Shown here piece after piece: positions 16,861 to 24,263 of a stretch of 64,000 nt of DNA. Every line of letters starts with the position of its first letter. Position 1 is the first letter of the stretch. The translations under genes and the position numbers were made by a program. Source of the stretch: Flavonifractor porci (GTDB lineage Bacteria; Bacillota; Clostridia; Oscillospirales; Oscillospiraceae); the NCBI RefSeq assembly GCF_037572415.1, contig NZ_JBBHLB010000010.1, forward strand, positions 62,001-126,000, given 5' to 3'. Under the pieces are notes generated by a model. It was not told where the DNA came from, made no database searches, and saw only the letters and a list, made by a program, of their open reading frames with translations.

Positions 16861-16895
16861 GTGAGGATGGCGTGACCATCGCCAAGCTGCGGTGA
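16861..16895 (+). pseudogene. mutS2: Displaced second copy of the mutS2 3' end
   Basis: Reads EDGVTIAKLR then TGA, against EDGVTIAELR then TAG at the real end (16712-16744). Of the ten sense codons, the differences are synonymous except Glu to Lys. It has no start and is not translated as a gene. Confidence 0.75.
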
Positions 16896-16980
16896 TGGAG
16901 TTTCTGTTCTGATTCGGAAATAAAACCAGGCGGTTCGTCATTCAAAACAGATTCTTGCACGGATTTTGTGCATTTTGTCA

Positions 16981-17014
16981 TTGACGGTTTGGGATAAATT
17001 TGCTATCCTATAAT
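16981..17014 (+). promoter_or_regulatory. Probable promoter of the HPr gene
   Basis: TTGACG (16981-16986) lies 18 bp before TATCCT (17005-17010) and 22 bp before TATAAT (17009-17014); one of these overlapping -10 boxes is probably used. It is 36 bp before the start. Confidence 0.5.
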
Positions 17015-17049
17015 ACGAAGTATGCGAATGCATCTTGGGGGGAAACGCT

Positions 17050-17313
17050 ATGTATATGAAAGAGGCAGTTGTGAACAACCAGGTCGGCCTGCACGCCAGA
17101 CCGGCTACGTTCTTCATCCAGAAGGCCAATGAGTTCAAGAGCTCTATTTGGGTGGAGAAGGACGAGCGGAGAGTCAATGCCAAGAGCCTGCTGGGTGTGC
17201 TTTCTCTGGGAATCGTCAAGGGGACTTCCATTAACCTCATTGCAGACGGCCCCGACGAGAAGGAAGCTGTGGAGGCTCTGATCGAGCTGATCTCCTCCAA
17301 CTTCTCTGAGTAA
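17050..17313 (+). CDS. ptsH: Phosphocarrier protein HPr
   Basis: An 87-residue HPr-family protein of the PTS. With the ATG at 17050 the phosphorylated His falls at residue 15 (QVGLHARPA) and the regulatory Ser at residue 46 (NAKSLLGVLSLG), the canonical numbers, which supports this start. Retention of His15 argues against a Crh-type regulator. SD is GGGGGG. It stands alone, without ptsI, between its own promoter and terminator, in the block bordered by the displaced mutS2 and uvrC pieces. EI must be encoded elsewhere. Confidence 0.93.
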   Translation: MYMKEAVVNNQVGLHARPATFFIQKANEFKSSIWVEKDERRVNAKSLLGVLSLGIVKGTSINLIADGPDEKEAVEALIELISSNFSE

Positions 17314-17335
17314 GCGACCAAAGCGAGAGAAAAAA

Positions 17336-17360
17336 GCGCCGCATCTGCGGCGCTTTTTTT
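17336..17360 (+). terminator. Terminator after HPr
   Basis: An 8-bp G+C stem (17336-17343 with 17346-17353) and seven T residues. Confidence 0.9.
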
Positions 17361-17378
17361 GATAGTGGGGGTGGAACC

Positions 17379-18221
17379 ATGAACGTATCCGTAACGCCCA
17401 AGCCCCGGAGCAGAAGCGGTTGGCGCCTGCGCCTGGGTGTGACCTTGTTCTGCCTGCGGCGCCGTGTCTTCTGGCATACCGGCGGGCTGCACTTTGCCCG
17501 TTTCAGACCGGAACTGGACCTGCCTCACCTGTGGGCGGAACACTGTACGCCCCTGTTCCGTCCGCTGCGAGGGGAGGAGATGGCCCTCCAGCGAAATAAG
17601 ATCACCAACCTCCGACTGGCGCTGGCCAAGCTGGATGGGCTGACCCTCCTGCCTGGGGAGACCTTGTCCTTCTGGCGGGCGGTGGGAAAGCCCACCCGGC
17701 GAAAGGGCTATGTGGAGGGGATGGTCCTGCGCAACGGCCAGGTGGCTGCCGGCGTGGGGGGCGGTATGTGCCAGATGACCAATCTGCTCTACTGGATGAC
17801 ACTTCATACGCCCTTAACGGTGACGGAGCGGTGGCGGCATGGCTATGATGTCTTTCCCGATTGCAGCCGTACTCAGCCCTTCGGCAGCGGAGCCACTTGC
17901 TTTTATAATTATATGGACCTGATGGTGCGCAATGACACAGAGCACGCCTGGCGGCTCATCCTGCGCCTCACCGACACACATCTGGAGGGAGAGTGGCGGG
18001 CTGACGTTCCCTGTGATCGCAGGTATGAGGTGTATGAAAAGGAGCACTATATTCAGGGTGAGTATTGGGGTGGCTTTACCCGGCACAACACCCTGTACCG
18101 TCGATGCTTTTCCAGGGGTGGGGAGTTGTTGGAAGATGATTTCCTTGTGGAAAACCATGCCATGATGATGTATGACCCCATGCTGCCCGGTAATACCCCG
18201 GAGACCACAGCCTCCAAGTAA
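17379..18221 (+). CDS. VanW-family protein
   Basis: A 280-residue protein whose core matches VanW: NLRLALAKLDGLTLLPGETLSFWRAVG, then GGGMCQMTNLLYWMTLHTPL, then FGSGATCFYNYMDL. VanW is an accessory protein found beside vancomycin resistance genes and also widely in Firmicutes genomes without any van cluster. Its biochemical function is not known. There are no other van genes here, so resistance should not be inferred. No signal peptide is obvious; the N-terminus is Arg-rich. The SD GGGGGTGG precedes the ATG. A REP-like hairpin and a displaced uvrC start follow directly. Confidence 0.85.
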   Translation: MNVSVTPKPRSRSGWRLRLGVTLFCLRRRVFWHTGGLHFARFRPELDLPHLWAEHCTPLFRPLRGEEMALQRNKITNLRLALAKLDGLTLLPGETLSFWRAVGKPTRRKGYVEGMVLRNGQVAAGVGGGMCQMTNLLYWMTLHTPLTVTERWRHGYDVFPDCSRTQPFGSGATCFYNYMDLMVRNDTEHAWRLILRLTDTHLEGEWRADVPCDRRYEVYEKEHYIQGEYWGGFTRHNTLYRRCFSRGGELLEDDFLVENHAMMMYDPMLPGNTPETTASK

Positions 18222-18224
18222 AAC

Positions 18225-18250
18225 GGGCCGATGTGGGCATCGGCCCCTAC
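18225..18250 (-). repeat. REP-like hairpin between vanW and the uvrC remnant
   Basis: Minus strand reads GTAG (18247-18250), then a perfect 9-bp stem (18238-18246 with 18225-18233) and a 4-nt loop. It differs from the 14309 copy only in the loop. Confidence 0.75.
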
Positions 18251-18255
18251 GATCC

Positions 18256-18296
18256 ATGACCTTTGACGAGTTAAAAGAAAAAACCATGCCCCATCC
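18256..18296 (+). pseudogene. uvrC: Displaced second copy of the uvrC 5' end
   Basis: Encodes MTFDELKEK, identical to the first nine residues of uvrC (18488), with four synonymous codon differences. About 14 further nucleotides align after a 1-nt deletion, which shifts the frame. There is no SD; a REP-like hairpin ends 5 bp upstream. Confidence 0.75.
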
Positions 18297-18440
18297 CCCC
18301 AAAAAGCGTGGTGCGCTTTTGGGGACCCCCAGGGGATGATCTCGCATCCTCGGGGCAAGTGAATTGCCCCTGCGGCGAGGTTTGGCCTGCGGCCAAACGC
18401 TCGGACGGCGCAGAGCGCCGGGTCGCTGGCACTCCCAGCG
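18297..18440. repeat. Hairpin-rich element A before uvrC
   Basis: Five consecutive hairpins: 18297-18324, 18352-18370 (GGGGCAA with TTGCCCC), 18380-18398 (GTTTGGCC with GGCCAAAC), 18406-18420 (CGGCGC with GCGCCG) and 18424-18440 (CGCTGG with CCAGCG). No credible ORF. It separates the uvrC remnant from the working gene. Confidence 0.55.
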
Positions 18441-18487
18441 GCAGGGCATGATAAGTCTGGCAGAGAGGAGGGCCTGTAGCTTCTATT

Positions 18488-20326
18488 ATGACCTTCGATG
18501 AACTGAAAGAAAAAGCCCATGCCCTGCCGCTGAAGCCGGGCGTATATATCATGCAGGACGCCAAAAATGTGGTCATCTACGTGGGCAAGGCCAAGGCCCT
18601 GAAAAACCGGGTCAGCCAATACTTTGCCAACCTGGCCTCCCACACCGAAAAGACCCGGGCCATGGTAAGCCAGATCGACCACTTTGATGTTATCGTGGCC
18701 GACTCGGAGTTTGAGGCCCTGGTGCTGGAAAACTCCCTCATCAAGCGCCACCAGCCCCGGTACAACATCCTGCTCAAGGACGACAAGGGCTACCCCTACA
18801 TCCGTCTGACGGTGAAGGAGGAGTACCCTAAATTCTCCCTGGCCAACAAGGCGGCGGAGGACGGGGCCCGGTACTTCGGCCCCTACGGCAGCCGGGGCAA
18901 TACCCAGAACATCATCGACGCCCTGCGGGTGGCCTTACGCCTGCCCTCCTGCAACAAGAAGTTCCCCAGGGACATCGGCAAGGAGCGGCCCTGCCTCAAC
19001 TATCACATGGGCCAGTGCGACGGCTATTGCCGCAAGGATATGGACCAGAGCCGCTACCGGGAGGCCATCGACCAGGCCGTCCGCCTGCTGGAGGGTAAAT
19101 TCCAGGAAGTGGGGGACGAGCTGAAGGCGGAGATGGAGCTGGCCGCCGAGGAGCTGCGCTTTGAAAAGGCCGCCGAGCTGCGGGACCGCTATAAAGCCAT
19201 CGAGCTGCTGGGCAAGCGGCAGAAGGTGGTGGCCGGCTCCCTGGCCGACACCGACGTGGTGGGCTTCCATAAGGGGGAGGCCACCAAGAGCTGCTTTGTG
19301 GTGCTCCACTTTGTGGAGGGCGAGCTGGCCGCCAAGGACTGGGACCTGATCGACACCCCCATAGAGGAGGAAAATGCGGACATTTTGTCCGCCCTGGTAC
19401 GGCAATACTATGGAGGCCGGGGAAACCTGCCCCGGCAGATCCTGCTGCCCTGTGAGTTGGAGGACGAGGTGCCTCTGATGCGGATGCTGTCCGAGGATGC
19501 TGGCCGCAAGGTGGAGCTGGTTACCCCCCAGCGGGGAGCCAAGATGGACCTGATCCGTCTGGCCAACAAGAACGCGGTAGAGGAAGTGGAGCGCTGGACC
19601 ACACGGGAGGAGCGGCAGAGCAAGCTGATGGAGCTGCTGGGGAAGATGCTGGACCTGGAGGCCCCGCCCCGGCGTATCGAGTCCTACGACATTTCCAACC
19701 AGGGCGCCGACGACATCGTGGCCTCCATGGTGGTGTATGTGAACGCCCGTCCTCTGAAGCGGGATTACCGCCACTTCAAGCTGAAGGACATGGATGGTCC
19801 CGACGACTATGCCTCCATGGAGCAGGTGCTGACACGGCGGTTCAAGCGCTACCTGGACGGGGACGAGAAATTCGCGGACAAGCCCGACCTGCTGCTCATC
19901 GACGGCGGCGTCAACCACGCCAATGTGGCGGTGAAGGTGCTGGAGACGCTGGGACTGTCCATCCCCATCTTCGGTATGGTGAAGGACGACCGCCACCGTA
20001 CCCGGGCCCTGGTGACGCCGGAGGGCCGGGAGATCGGCATCCAGGGCAACCAGGCCATCTTCTCCCTCATCGGCCAGATCCAGGAGGAGACCCACCGCTT
20101 TGCCATCGAGTTCCACCGTCAGCAGCAGAACCAGCGGGTGAAAGGCTCGGTGCTGGACCAGATCCCCGGCGTGGGGGAGAAGCGGCGGAGCGACCTGCTC
20201 AAACACTTCAAAAGCATTAAGAAAATCAAGGAAGCCACCCAGGCCCAGTTGGCGGAGGTGGTGCCCAAGAACGCCGCTCAGGCGGTATTTGACTATTTTC
20301 ATCCGAAAGGGGAAGGACCCACATGA
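18488..20326 (+). CDS. uvrC: Excinuclease ABC subunit C
   Basis: UvrC (612 residues) makes both incisions in nucleotide excision repair. Domains in order: GIY-YIG nuclease (GVYIMQDAKNVVIYVGKAK near residues 18-36), a Cys cluster (CNKKF, CLNYHMGQCDGYC, residues about 155-182), UVR segment (about 200-235), RNase H-like nuclease with ESYDISNQGADD, and a C-terminal helix-hairpin-helix (IPGVGEKRRSDLLKHF). The nearest SD, AGGAGGG, is 15 nt upstream, further than usual. This fits with a junction just before the start, where a displaced copy of the gene start lies 232 bp upstream. It overlaps rsmD by 4 bp. Confidence 0.95.
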   Translation: MTFDELKEKAHALPLKPGVYIMQDAKNVVIYVGKAKALKNRVSQYFANLASHTEKTRAMVSQIDHFDVIVADSEFEALVLENSLIKRHQPRYNILLKDDKGYPYIRLTVKEEYPKFSLANKAAEDGARYFGPYGSRGNTQNIIDALRVALRLPSCNKKFPRDIGKERPCLNYHMGQCDGYCRKDMDQSRYREAIDQAVRLLEGKFQEVGDELKAEMELAAEELRFEKAAELRDRYKAIELLGKRQKVVAGSLADTDVVGFHKGEATKSCFVVLHFVEGELAAKDWDLIDTPIEEENADILSALVRQYYGGRGNLPRQILLPCELEDEVPLMRMLSEDAGRKVELVTPQRGAKMDLIRLANKNAVEEVERWTTREERQSKLMELLGKMLDLEAPPRRIESYDISNQGADDIVASMVVYVNARPLKRDYRHFKLKDMDGPDDYASMEQVLTRRFKRYLDGDEKFADKPDLLLIDGGVNHANVAVKVLETLGLSIPIFGMVKDDRHRTRALVTPEGREIGIQGNQAIFSLIGQIQEETHRFAIEFHRQQQNQRVKGSVLDQIPGVGEKRRSDLLKHFKSIKKIKEATQAQLAEVVPKNAAQAVFDYFHPKGEGPT

Positions 20327-20880
20327 GAGTGATCACCGGAATTGCCCGGGGCCGTAAGCTGAAGGAGCTGCCCGGTCTGGAGACCCGGCCTACCACCGAC
20401 AAGGTGAAGGAATCGGTGTTCAATATCGTTCAGTTTGATATCGAGGGCCGGCAGGTGCTGGACCTGTTTGCCGGCACCGGCCAGATGGGCATCGAGGCTC
20501 TGTCCCGGGGGGCGGCCTTCTGCACCTTCGTGGATCTGCGGCGGGAAGCGGCGGCGGTGGTGCGGGAGAATTTGGCTCACACCAAGCTGGCGGACAGTGC
20601 CAAGGTGATCCAGGGGGATTATCTGGCTTTTCTCACCGGCTGCCGGGAGAAATTCGACCTGGTGTTCCTGGACCCGCCTTACGGCACCGGTATGCTGGAA
20701 AAGGCCCTGGAGACCATCGCCAAGATTGACATCATGACGGAAAATGGTATAATAGTCTGCGAAAGCGCCGCCGAGTCGGTGCTGCCGGAGCTGGAAGGCC
20801 CCTACGAGAAGGGCCGGGAGTACCGCTACGGCAAGATCAAACTCACCCTCTATCACCGTACCGTCGGCAACAGGATGTGA
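20323..20880 (+). CDS. rsmD: 16S rRNA (guanine966-N2)-methyltransferase RsmD
   Basis: A 185-residue methyltransferase that modifies G966 of 16S rRNA. It has the N-terminal MRVITGIARGRKL segment, SAM-binding VLDLFAGTGQMGIEALSRG, and the catalytic motif DPPYG. The ATG overlaps the uvrC stop (ATGA), and coaD follows 7 bp after. The rsmD-coaD pair is conserved across Firmicutes. Confidence 0.95.
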   Translation: MRVITGIARGRKLKELPGLETRPTTDKVKESVFNIVQFDIEGRQVLDLFAGTGQMGIEALSRGAAFCTFVDLRREAAAVVRENLAHTKLADSAKVIQGDYLAFLTGCREKFDLVFLDPPYGTGMLEKALETIAKIDIMTENGIIVCESAAESVLPELEGPYEKGREYRYGKIKLTLYHRTVGNRM

Positions 20881-20887
20881 AGCCCTT

Positions 20888-21385
20888 ATGAAGACAGCCA
20901 TCTACCCCGGCAGCTTTGACCCCATCACGCTGGGGCATCTCAATATTATCAAGCGGGCAGCCGTCTGCTTTGACCGGCTCATCGTCTGCGTGCTGGTGAA
21001 CTCGGAGAAGGTGAACCGGGGTCTCTTCACCCCGGAGGAGCGGACAGAGCTCATCCGCAAGGTGGTGGCCAAGCTGCCAAACGTGGAGGTGGACTGCTCC
21101 TCTACTCTGCTGGCGGAATACGCCCGGCAGAAGAAGGCCTGTACCCTGGTGAAGGGTCTGCGGGCAGTATCCGACTATGAGAATGAGCTGCAGATGGCCC
21201 TGATCAATCGGAAACTCAATCCCAGGCTGGAGACCATGTTTTTGCCGTCCAGCGCCAAATATACCTATGTCAGCTCCAGCGTGGTGAAGGAAATGGCCCG
21301 CTACGGAGCGGATCTGTCGGACTTTCTTCCCCGTGAGATCATCGAGGATGTCCGGCAAAAAATCGAAAGCGGGAGGGATCGCTGA
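20888..21385 (+). CDS. coaD: Phosphopantetheine adenylyltransferase
   Basis: CoaD (165 residues) makes dephospho-CoA from 4'-phosphopantetheine and ATP. The T/HxGH nucleotidyltransferase motif is in YPGSFDPITLGHLNII, and the second motif is YVSSSVVKEMARYGAD. Length matches the family. It lies 7 bp after rsmD and overlaps the next gene by 1 bp (TGATG). Confidence 0.96.
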   Translation: MKTAIYPGSFDPITLGHLNIIKRAAVCFDRLIVCVLVNSEKVNRGLFTPEERTELIRKVVAKLPNVEVDCSSTLLAEYARQKKACTLVKGLRAVSDYENELQMALINRKLNPRLETMFLPSSAKYTYVSSSVVKEMARYGADLSDFLPREIIEDVRQKIESGRDR

Positions 21386-21894
21386 TGGCCACCGGTGTGG
21401 AAGAATTACTGGATATGCTCTATGAGATGATTGAAGACGCTAAAAATATGCCCCTGAGCAGCGATAAGTGCATTCTGGAGCGGGACAAGGCTCTGGATCT
21501 GCTGGATGAAGTGAGGGGCCAGTTCCCCATGGAGCTCAGCGAGGCCAAGAAGCTGATCGCCGCCCGTACCGACTATATCAATTCCGCCAAGCGGGAGGCC
21601 GAGCTCATCCGCAAGCAGGCTGAGGAGCAGGCCCGCCAGATGGTGTCTGAGAACGAACTGCTGGCCCAGACCAAGCAGAAGGCCAACGAGATGATGCGTA
21701 CGGCCGAGGAACGCAGCCGCGACCTGCGGAAGGCGGCCAACGACTACTGTGAGGACGCCCTCCGCCGCACCGAGGAGGCGGTGGCCGAGGCCTACGACGA
21801 GATCAAAAAGTCCCGCGCCCGGTTCCGGGCGGTGGCCGGGGGCAGCGCCCCCCAGAACAGCCGCCAGCCCTACGACGCTGAGGCCGACGAATAA
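21385..21894 (+). CDS. Coiled-coil protein downstream of coaD
   Basis: A 169-residue, highly charged protein. Residues about 45-145 form a long continuous helix or coiled coil rich in Ala, Glu, Arg and Gln (AKREAELIRKQAEEQARQM, then RTEEAVAEAYDEIKKSRARFR). It resembles ATP synthase b-subunit or DivIVA-like helices in composition but has no membrane segment, so those labels would be unsafe. Its start overlaps the coaD stop and a terminator follows, so it closes the uvrC-rsmD-coaD operon. Homologues at this position are frequent in Oscillospiraceae, as I recall; function unknown. Confidence 0.7.
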   Translation: MATGVEELLDMLYEMIEDAKNMPLSSDKCILERDKALDLLDEVRGQFPMELSEAKKLIAARTDYINSAKREAELIRKQAEEQARQMVSENELLAQTKQKANEMMRTAEERSRDLRKAANDYCEDALRRTEEAVAEAYDEIKKSRARFRAVAGGSAPQNSRQPYDAEADE

Positions 21895-21900
21895 CAGCAA

Positions 21901-21940
21901 AACGGCTCCCTGCCCCACTGCGGCGGGGAGCTGTTTTTTT
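21901..21940 (+). terminator. Terminator of the uvrC-rsmD-coaD unit
   Basis: ACGGCTCCC pairs with GGGAGCTGT (one wobble pair), followed by seven T residues. Confidence 0.8.
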
Positions 21941-21984
21941 CCATTATCCTATTTACATAATACGATAAAATTGTGATTTTTTTT

Positions 21985-22013
21985 GCACCATACCACCAGG
22001 TATGGTGCTTTTT
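21985..22013 (+). terminator. Second terminator before the mraZ cluster
   Basis: A perfect 10-bp stem (21985-21994 with 21999-22008), loop ACCA, then TTTTT. It insulates the division cluster from upstream transcription. Confidence 0.85.
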
Positions 22014-22046
22014 GCTGCCGATTGGAAACGAAAAGGAGTCGAACGT

Positions 22047-22082
22047 ATGTTTTTGATGCAAAAAAGCGCGACTTTCGTATAA
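22047..22082 (+). CDS. Possible 11-residue ORF upstream of mraZ
   Basis: ATG at 22047 with SD AAAAGGAG (8-nt spacing) encodes MFLMQKSATFV before TAA. It lies between the terminator at 22013 and the mraZ promoter at 22123, so it would need its own promoter. It could be chance; I list it only because its SD is good. Confidence 0.15.
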   Translation: MFLMQKSATFV

Positions 22083-22122
22083 AAAACAGGGGGTTTGGGG
22101 GTTAAAAAAGAGTAAAAAACTA

Positions 22123-22151
22123 TTGCAATTCCGTTACAGAACCTTTATACT
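22123..22151 (+). promoter_or_regulatory. Promoter of the division and cell-wall cluster
   Basis: TTGCAA (22123-22128), a 17-bp spacer and TATACT (22146-22151), 71 bp before mraZ. Two TGG boxes 10 bp apart (22163 and 22173) lie just after the expected transcription start and could be MraZ sites. Confidence 0.8.
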
Positions 22152-22221
22152 GAAGGGGACGGTGGAGCAAAATGGGGGAAAACCCCGCTCAAAAACACTA
22201 AAGTGGAGGGAAGTGAAGGGC

Positions 22222-22638
22222 GTGACCGGTACCTACGAGCATAGCATCGACGGCAAGGGACGCCTTTTCATTCCTGCGAAACTGAGGGAGGAACTGGGGG
22301 TCACCTTCTATCTGGCTATGGGCGTGGATGCCTGTCTGGCCATCTATCCTCAGTCCACCTGGGACCGGTTTACAGAAAAATTTTCTTCCCTTCCCATGAG
22401 CCAGTCCAAGGCCATGCGTCCCCTCTTTGCCAATGCCGCCAAGTGCGAGCTGGACAGTCAGGGCCGCATTGTCATTCCCCAGAAGCTGCGGAAGTATGCC
22501 GGACTGGACAAGGATGTGGTTATCATCGGCGTCAACGACCGGGCTGAGATCTGGAGTGCCGATGCCTGGCAGGCCCAGGAAGAGGAAGAAATGACGCCGG
22601 AGAAGATGTCCGCCTGTATGGAGATGCTGGGGTTCTGA
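22222..22638 (+). CDS. mraZ: Transcriptional regulator MraZ
   Basis: MraZ (138 residues) is the AbrB-like DNA-binding protein that usually heads and represses the division and cell-wall cluster. Two tandem SpoVT/AbrB domains are visible: YEHSIDGKGRLFIPAKLREELG and KCELDSQGRIVIPQKLRKYAGL. The frame is open further upstream, but the conserved N-terminus (TGTYEHS) places the start at the GTG 22222, with GGAGGG 11 nt upstream; another GTG at 22213 is too close to this SD. It is followed by rsmH with a 1-bp gap. Confidence 0.93.
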   Translation: MTGTYEHSIDGKGRLFIPAKLREELGVTFYLAMGVDACLAIYPQSTWDRFTEKFSSLPMSQSKAMRPLFANAAKCELDSQGRIVIPQKLRKYAGLDKDVVIIGVNDRAEIWSADAWQAQEEEEMTPEKMSACMEMLGF

Positions 22639-22639
22639 G

Positions 22640-23590
22640 ATGAGTGAAACGGGATTTTCTCACAAGCCGGTGCTGCTGGCGGAATGTATGGAAGCGCTGA
22701 ATATCCGGCCGGATGGTATTTATCTGGACGGCACCCTGGGCCGGGCGGGCCACAGCCGGGAGATCGTCAGGCGGCTGACCAGCGGCAGGCTGATCTGTGT
22801 GGACCGGGACCAGGCGGCCCTGGACGCGGCGGAGGAGCGGCTGGCCCAGTGGCGGGACAAGGTCACCTTGGTCCACAGCAACTTCTGCGAACTGGACGCC
22901 ATTCTGGATAAGCTGGGTCTGGAGGGCGTGGACGGAATGCTTTTCGACCTGGGCGTGTCCTCTCCCCAGTTGGACGACGGGTCCAGAGGCTTCTCCTATA
23001 TGGCGGACGCGCCGCTGGATATGCGGATGGACCAGTCCGACGGGCTGACCGCCCGCACCGTGGTGAATGAGTGGCCCCAGGAAGAATTGCGGCGCATCCT
23101 GTGGCAGTACGGCGAGGAGCGTTATTCTTCCGCCATTGCAGGGGCCATTGTGCGCGCCCGGGAGAAAAAGCCGGTGGAGACCACCCTGGAATTGGTGGAC
23201 ATCATCAAGGGAGCTATGCCCGCCTCCGCCCTGCGGGAGAAGCAGCACCCTGCCAAGCGGTCTTTTCAGGCCATCCGCATCGCGGTCAACGACGAGCTGG
23301 GCTCGGTGGACAAAATGGTGCGCTCCGCGGTGCCCCGCCTCAATGCTGGCGGCCGGCTGGCGGTGATCTCCTTCCACTCCCTGGAGGATCGGATTGTGAA
23401 GAACGGTCTGGCAGAGTACGCCAAGGGTTGTACCTGCCCCCCGGATTTCCCGGTTTGTGTGTGCGGGAAAAAGCCCCAGATCAAATTGGTCACCCGGAAG
23501 CCCATTGTATCCGGTCCGGAAGAACTGGAAGAGAATCCCCGTGCCCGCAGCGCCAAACTGCGGGTGGCGGAAAAGCTGAGAGAGAGATAA
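22640..23590 (+). CDS. rsmH: 16S rRNA (cytosine1402-N4)-methyltransferase RsmH
   Basis: RsmH (MraW, 316 residues) methylates C1402 in the ribosomal P site. Recognisable segments are HKPVLLAECMEAL at the start, YLDGTLGRAGHSREI for SAM binding, LFDLGVSSPQLDD, RGFSYMADAPLDMRM and the C-terminal VISFHSLEDRIVK. It occupies its classic place between mraZ and ftsL. Confidence 0.97.
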   Translation: MSETGFSHKPVLLAECMEALNIRPDGIYLDGTLGRAGHSREIVRRLTSGRLICVDRDQAALDAAEERLAQWRDKVTLVHSNFCELDAILDKLGLEGVDGMLFDLGVSSPQLDDGSRGFSYMADAPLDMRMDQSDGLTARTVVNEWPQEELRRILWQYGEERYSSAIAGAIVRAREKKPVETTLELVDIIKGAMPASALREKQHPAKRSFQAIRIAVNDELGSVDKMVRSAVPRLNAGGRLAVISFHSLEDRIVKNGLAEYAKGCTCPPDFPVCVCGKKPQIKLVTRKPIVSGPEELEENPRARSAKLRVAEKLRER

Positions 23591-23626
23591 CGGCAGATTT
23601 ACGAATGAGAATGGAGTGGAGCAGCC

Positions 23627-24178
23627 ATGGCAACTGCCGTGAAGCGCAGAAAATATTCCAAATATGACACCATCCCTTTCCCCATGTATGACGGCTCCGC
23701 GGCCCGGCAGCTGGAGCAGGAAGAGGTCCTGCGTCCCCGTCCACTGGTCCGTCCCCGGGAGCGGGCGGTGGTCCGTCCCAAGGTCCGGGTACGGGAGGCG
23801 GGTATCGTCTCTCCCTTTGCCGTGGTGGGTTTCCTGGCGGTGCTGGTTTTCGCAGTGCTGCTGTTGTTCAGCTATGTACAGCTGGCGGTGATTTCTGATC
23901 AGGTGGTAAGCCTGCGGTCCGATCTGACCGGACTGAAAACGGAGGAGGCCAAGCTGCGTGCCCAGTATGAGCTGGCCTACGACCTGGAGAGTATTGAGAA
24001 GAACCTGACGGACAGCGGCGCTATGGTCAAGCCCCAGAATGGTCAGGTCATCTATGTGGACCTGTCTGAGCCTGACGCCGTGACTTACTTCCAGCAGGAG
24101 GAAGAGGCCACCGGCCTGGATGGGGCTGTGGAAAGTATGCGTTCCATCTTTACGGAGATTGTGGAATATTTTAGTTGA
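23627..24178 (+). CDS. FtsL-like septum protein
   Basis: A 183-residue bitopic membrane protein. The first 58 residues are basic and rich in Arg and Pro, one membrane helix spans about residues 60-85 (SPFAVVGFLAVLVFAVLLLF), and a short coiled coil follows (QVVSLRSDLTGLKTEEAKLRAQYELAYDLE split across heptads). Position between rsmH and the PBP, topology and coiled coil all match FtsL, which joins DivIB/FtsQ and DivIC in the divisome. Sequence identity to FtsL is low, as is usual. The C-terminal 60 residues are acidic. The call rests mainly on context. Confidence 0.75.
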   Translation: MATAVKRRKYSKYDTIPFPMYDGSAARQLEQEEVLRPRPLVRPRERAVVRPKVRVREAGIVSPFAVVGFLAVLVFAVLLLFSYVQLAVISDQVVSLRSDLTGLKTEEAKLRAQYELAYDLESIEKNLTDSGAMVKPQNGQVIYVDLSEPDAVTYFQQEEEATGLDGAVESMRSIFTEIVEYFS

Positions 24179-24263
24179 TGAGCGCCATATACTGCATCAG
24201 CGGGCAGAAAAGAAATCGGGCGGCTGTGAGACGCCCATAACAGAAGTCAGCAAGTGAGTGAGA

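Noticed and set aside
17050..17313. HPr-like gene as Crh (regulatory paralogue)
   Set aside because: His15 is present in the expected position, so it can accept phosphate from EI; Crh lacks it.
17379..18221. Vancomycin resistance determinant
   Set aside because: Only a VanW-family gene is present; there is no vanA/B-type ligase, vanH, vanX or regulator, and VanW proteins are common outside resistance clusters.
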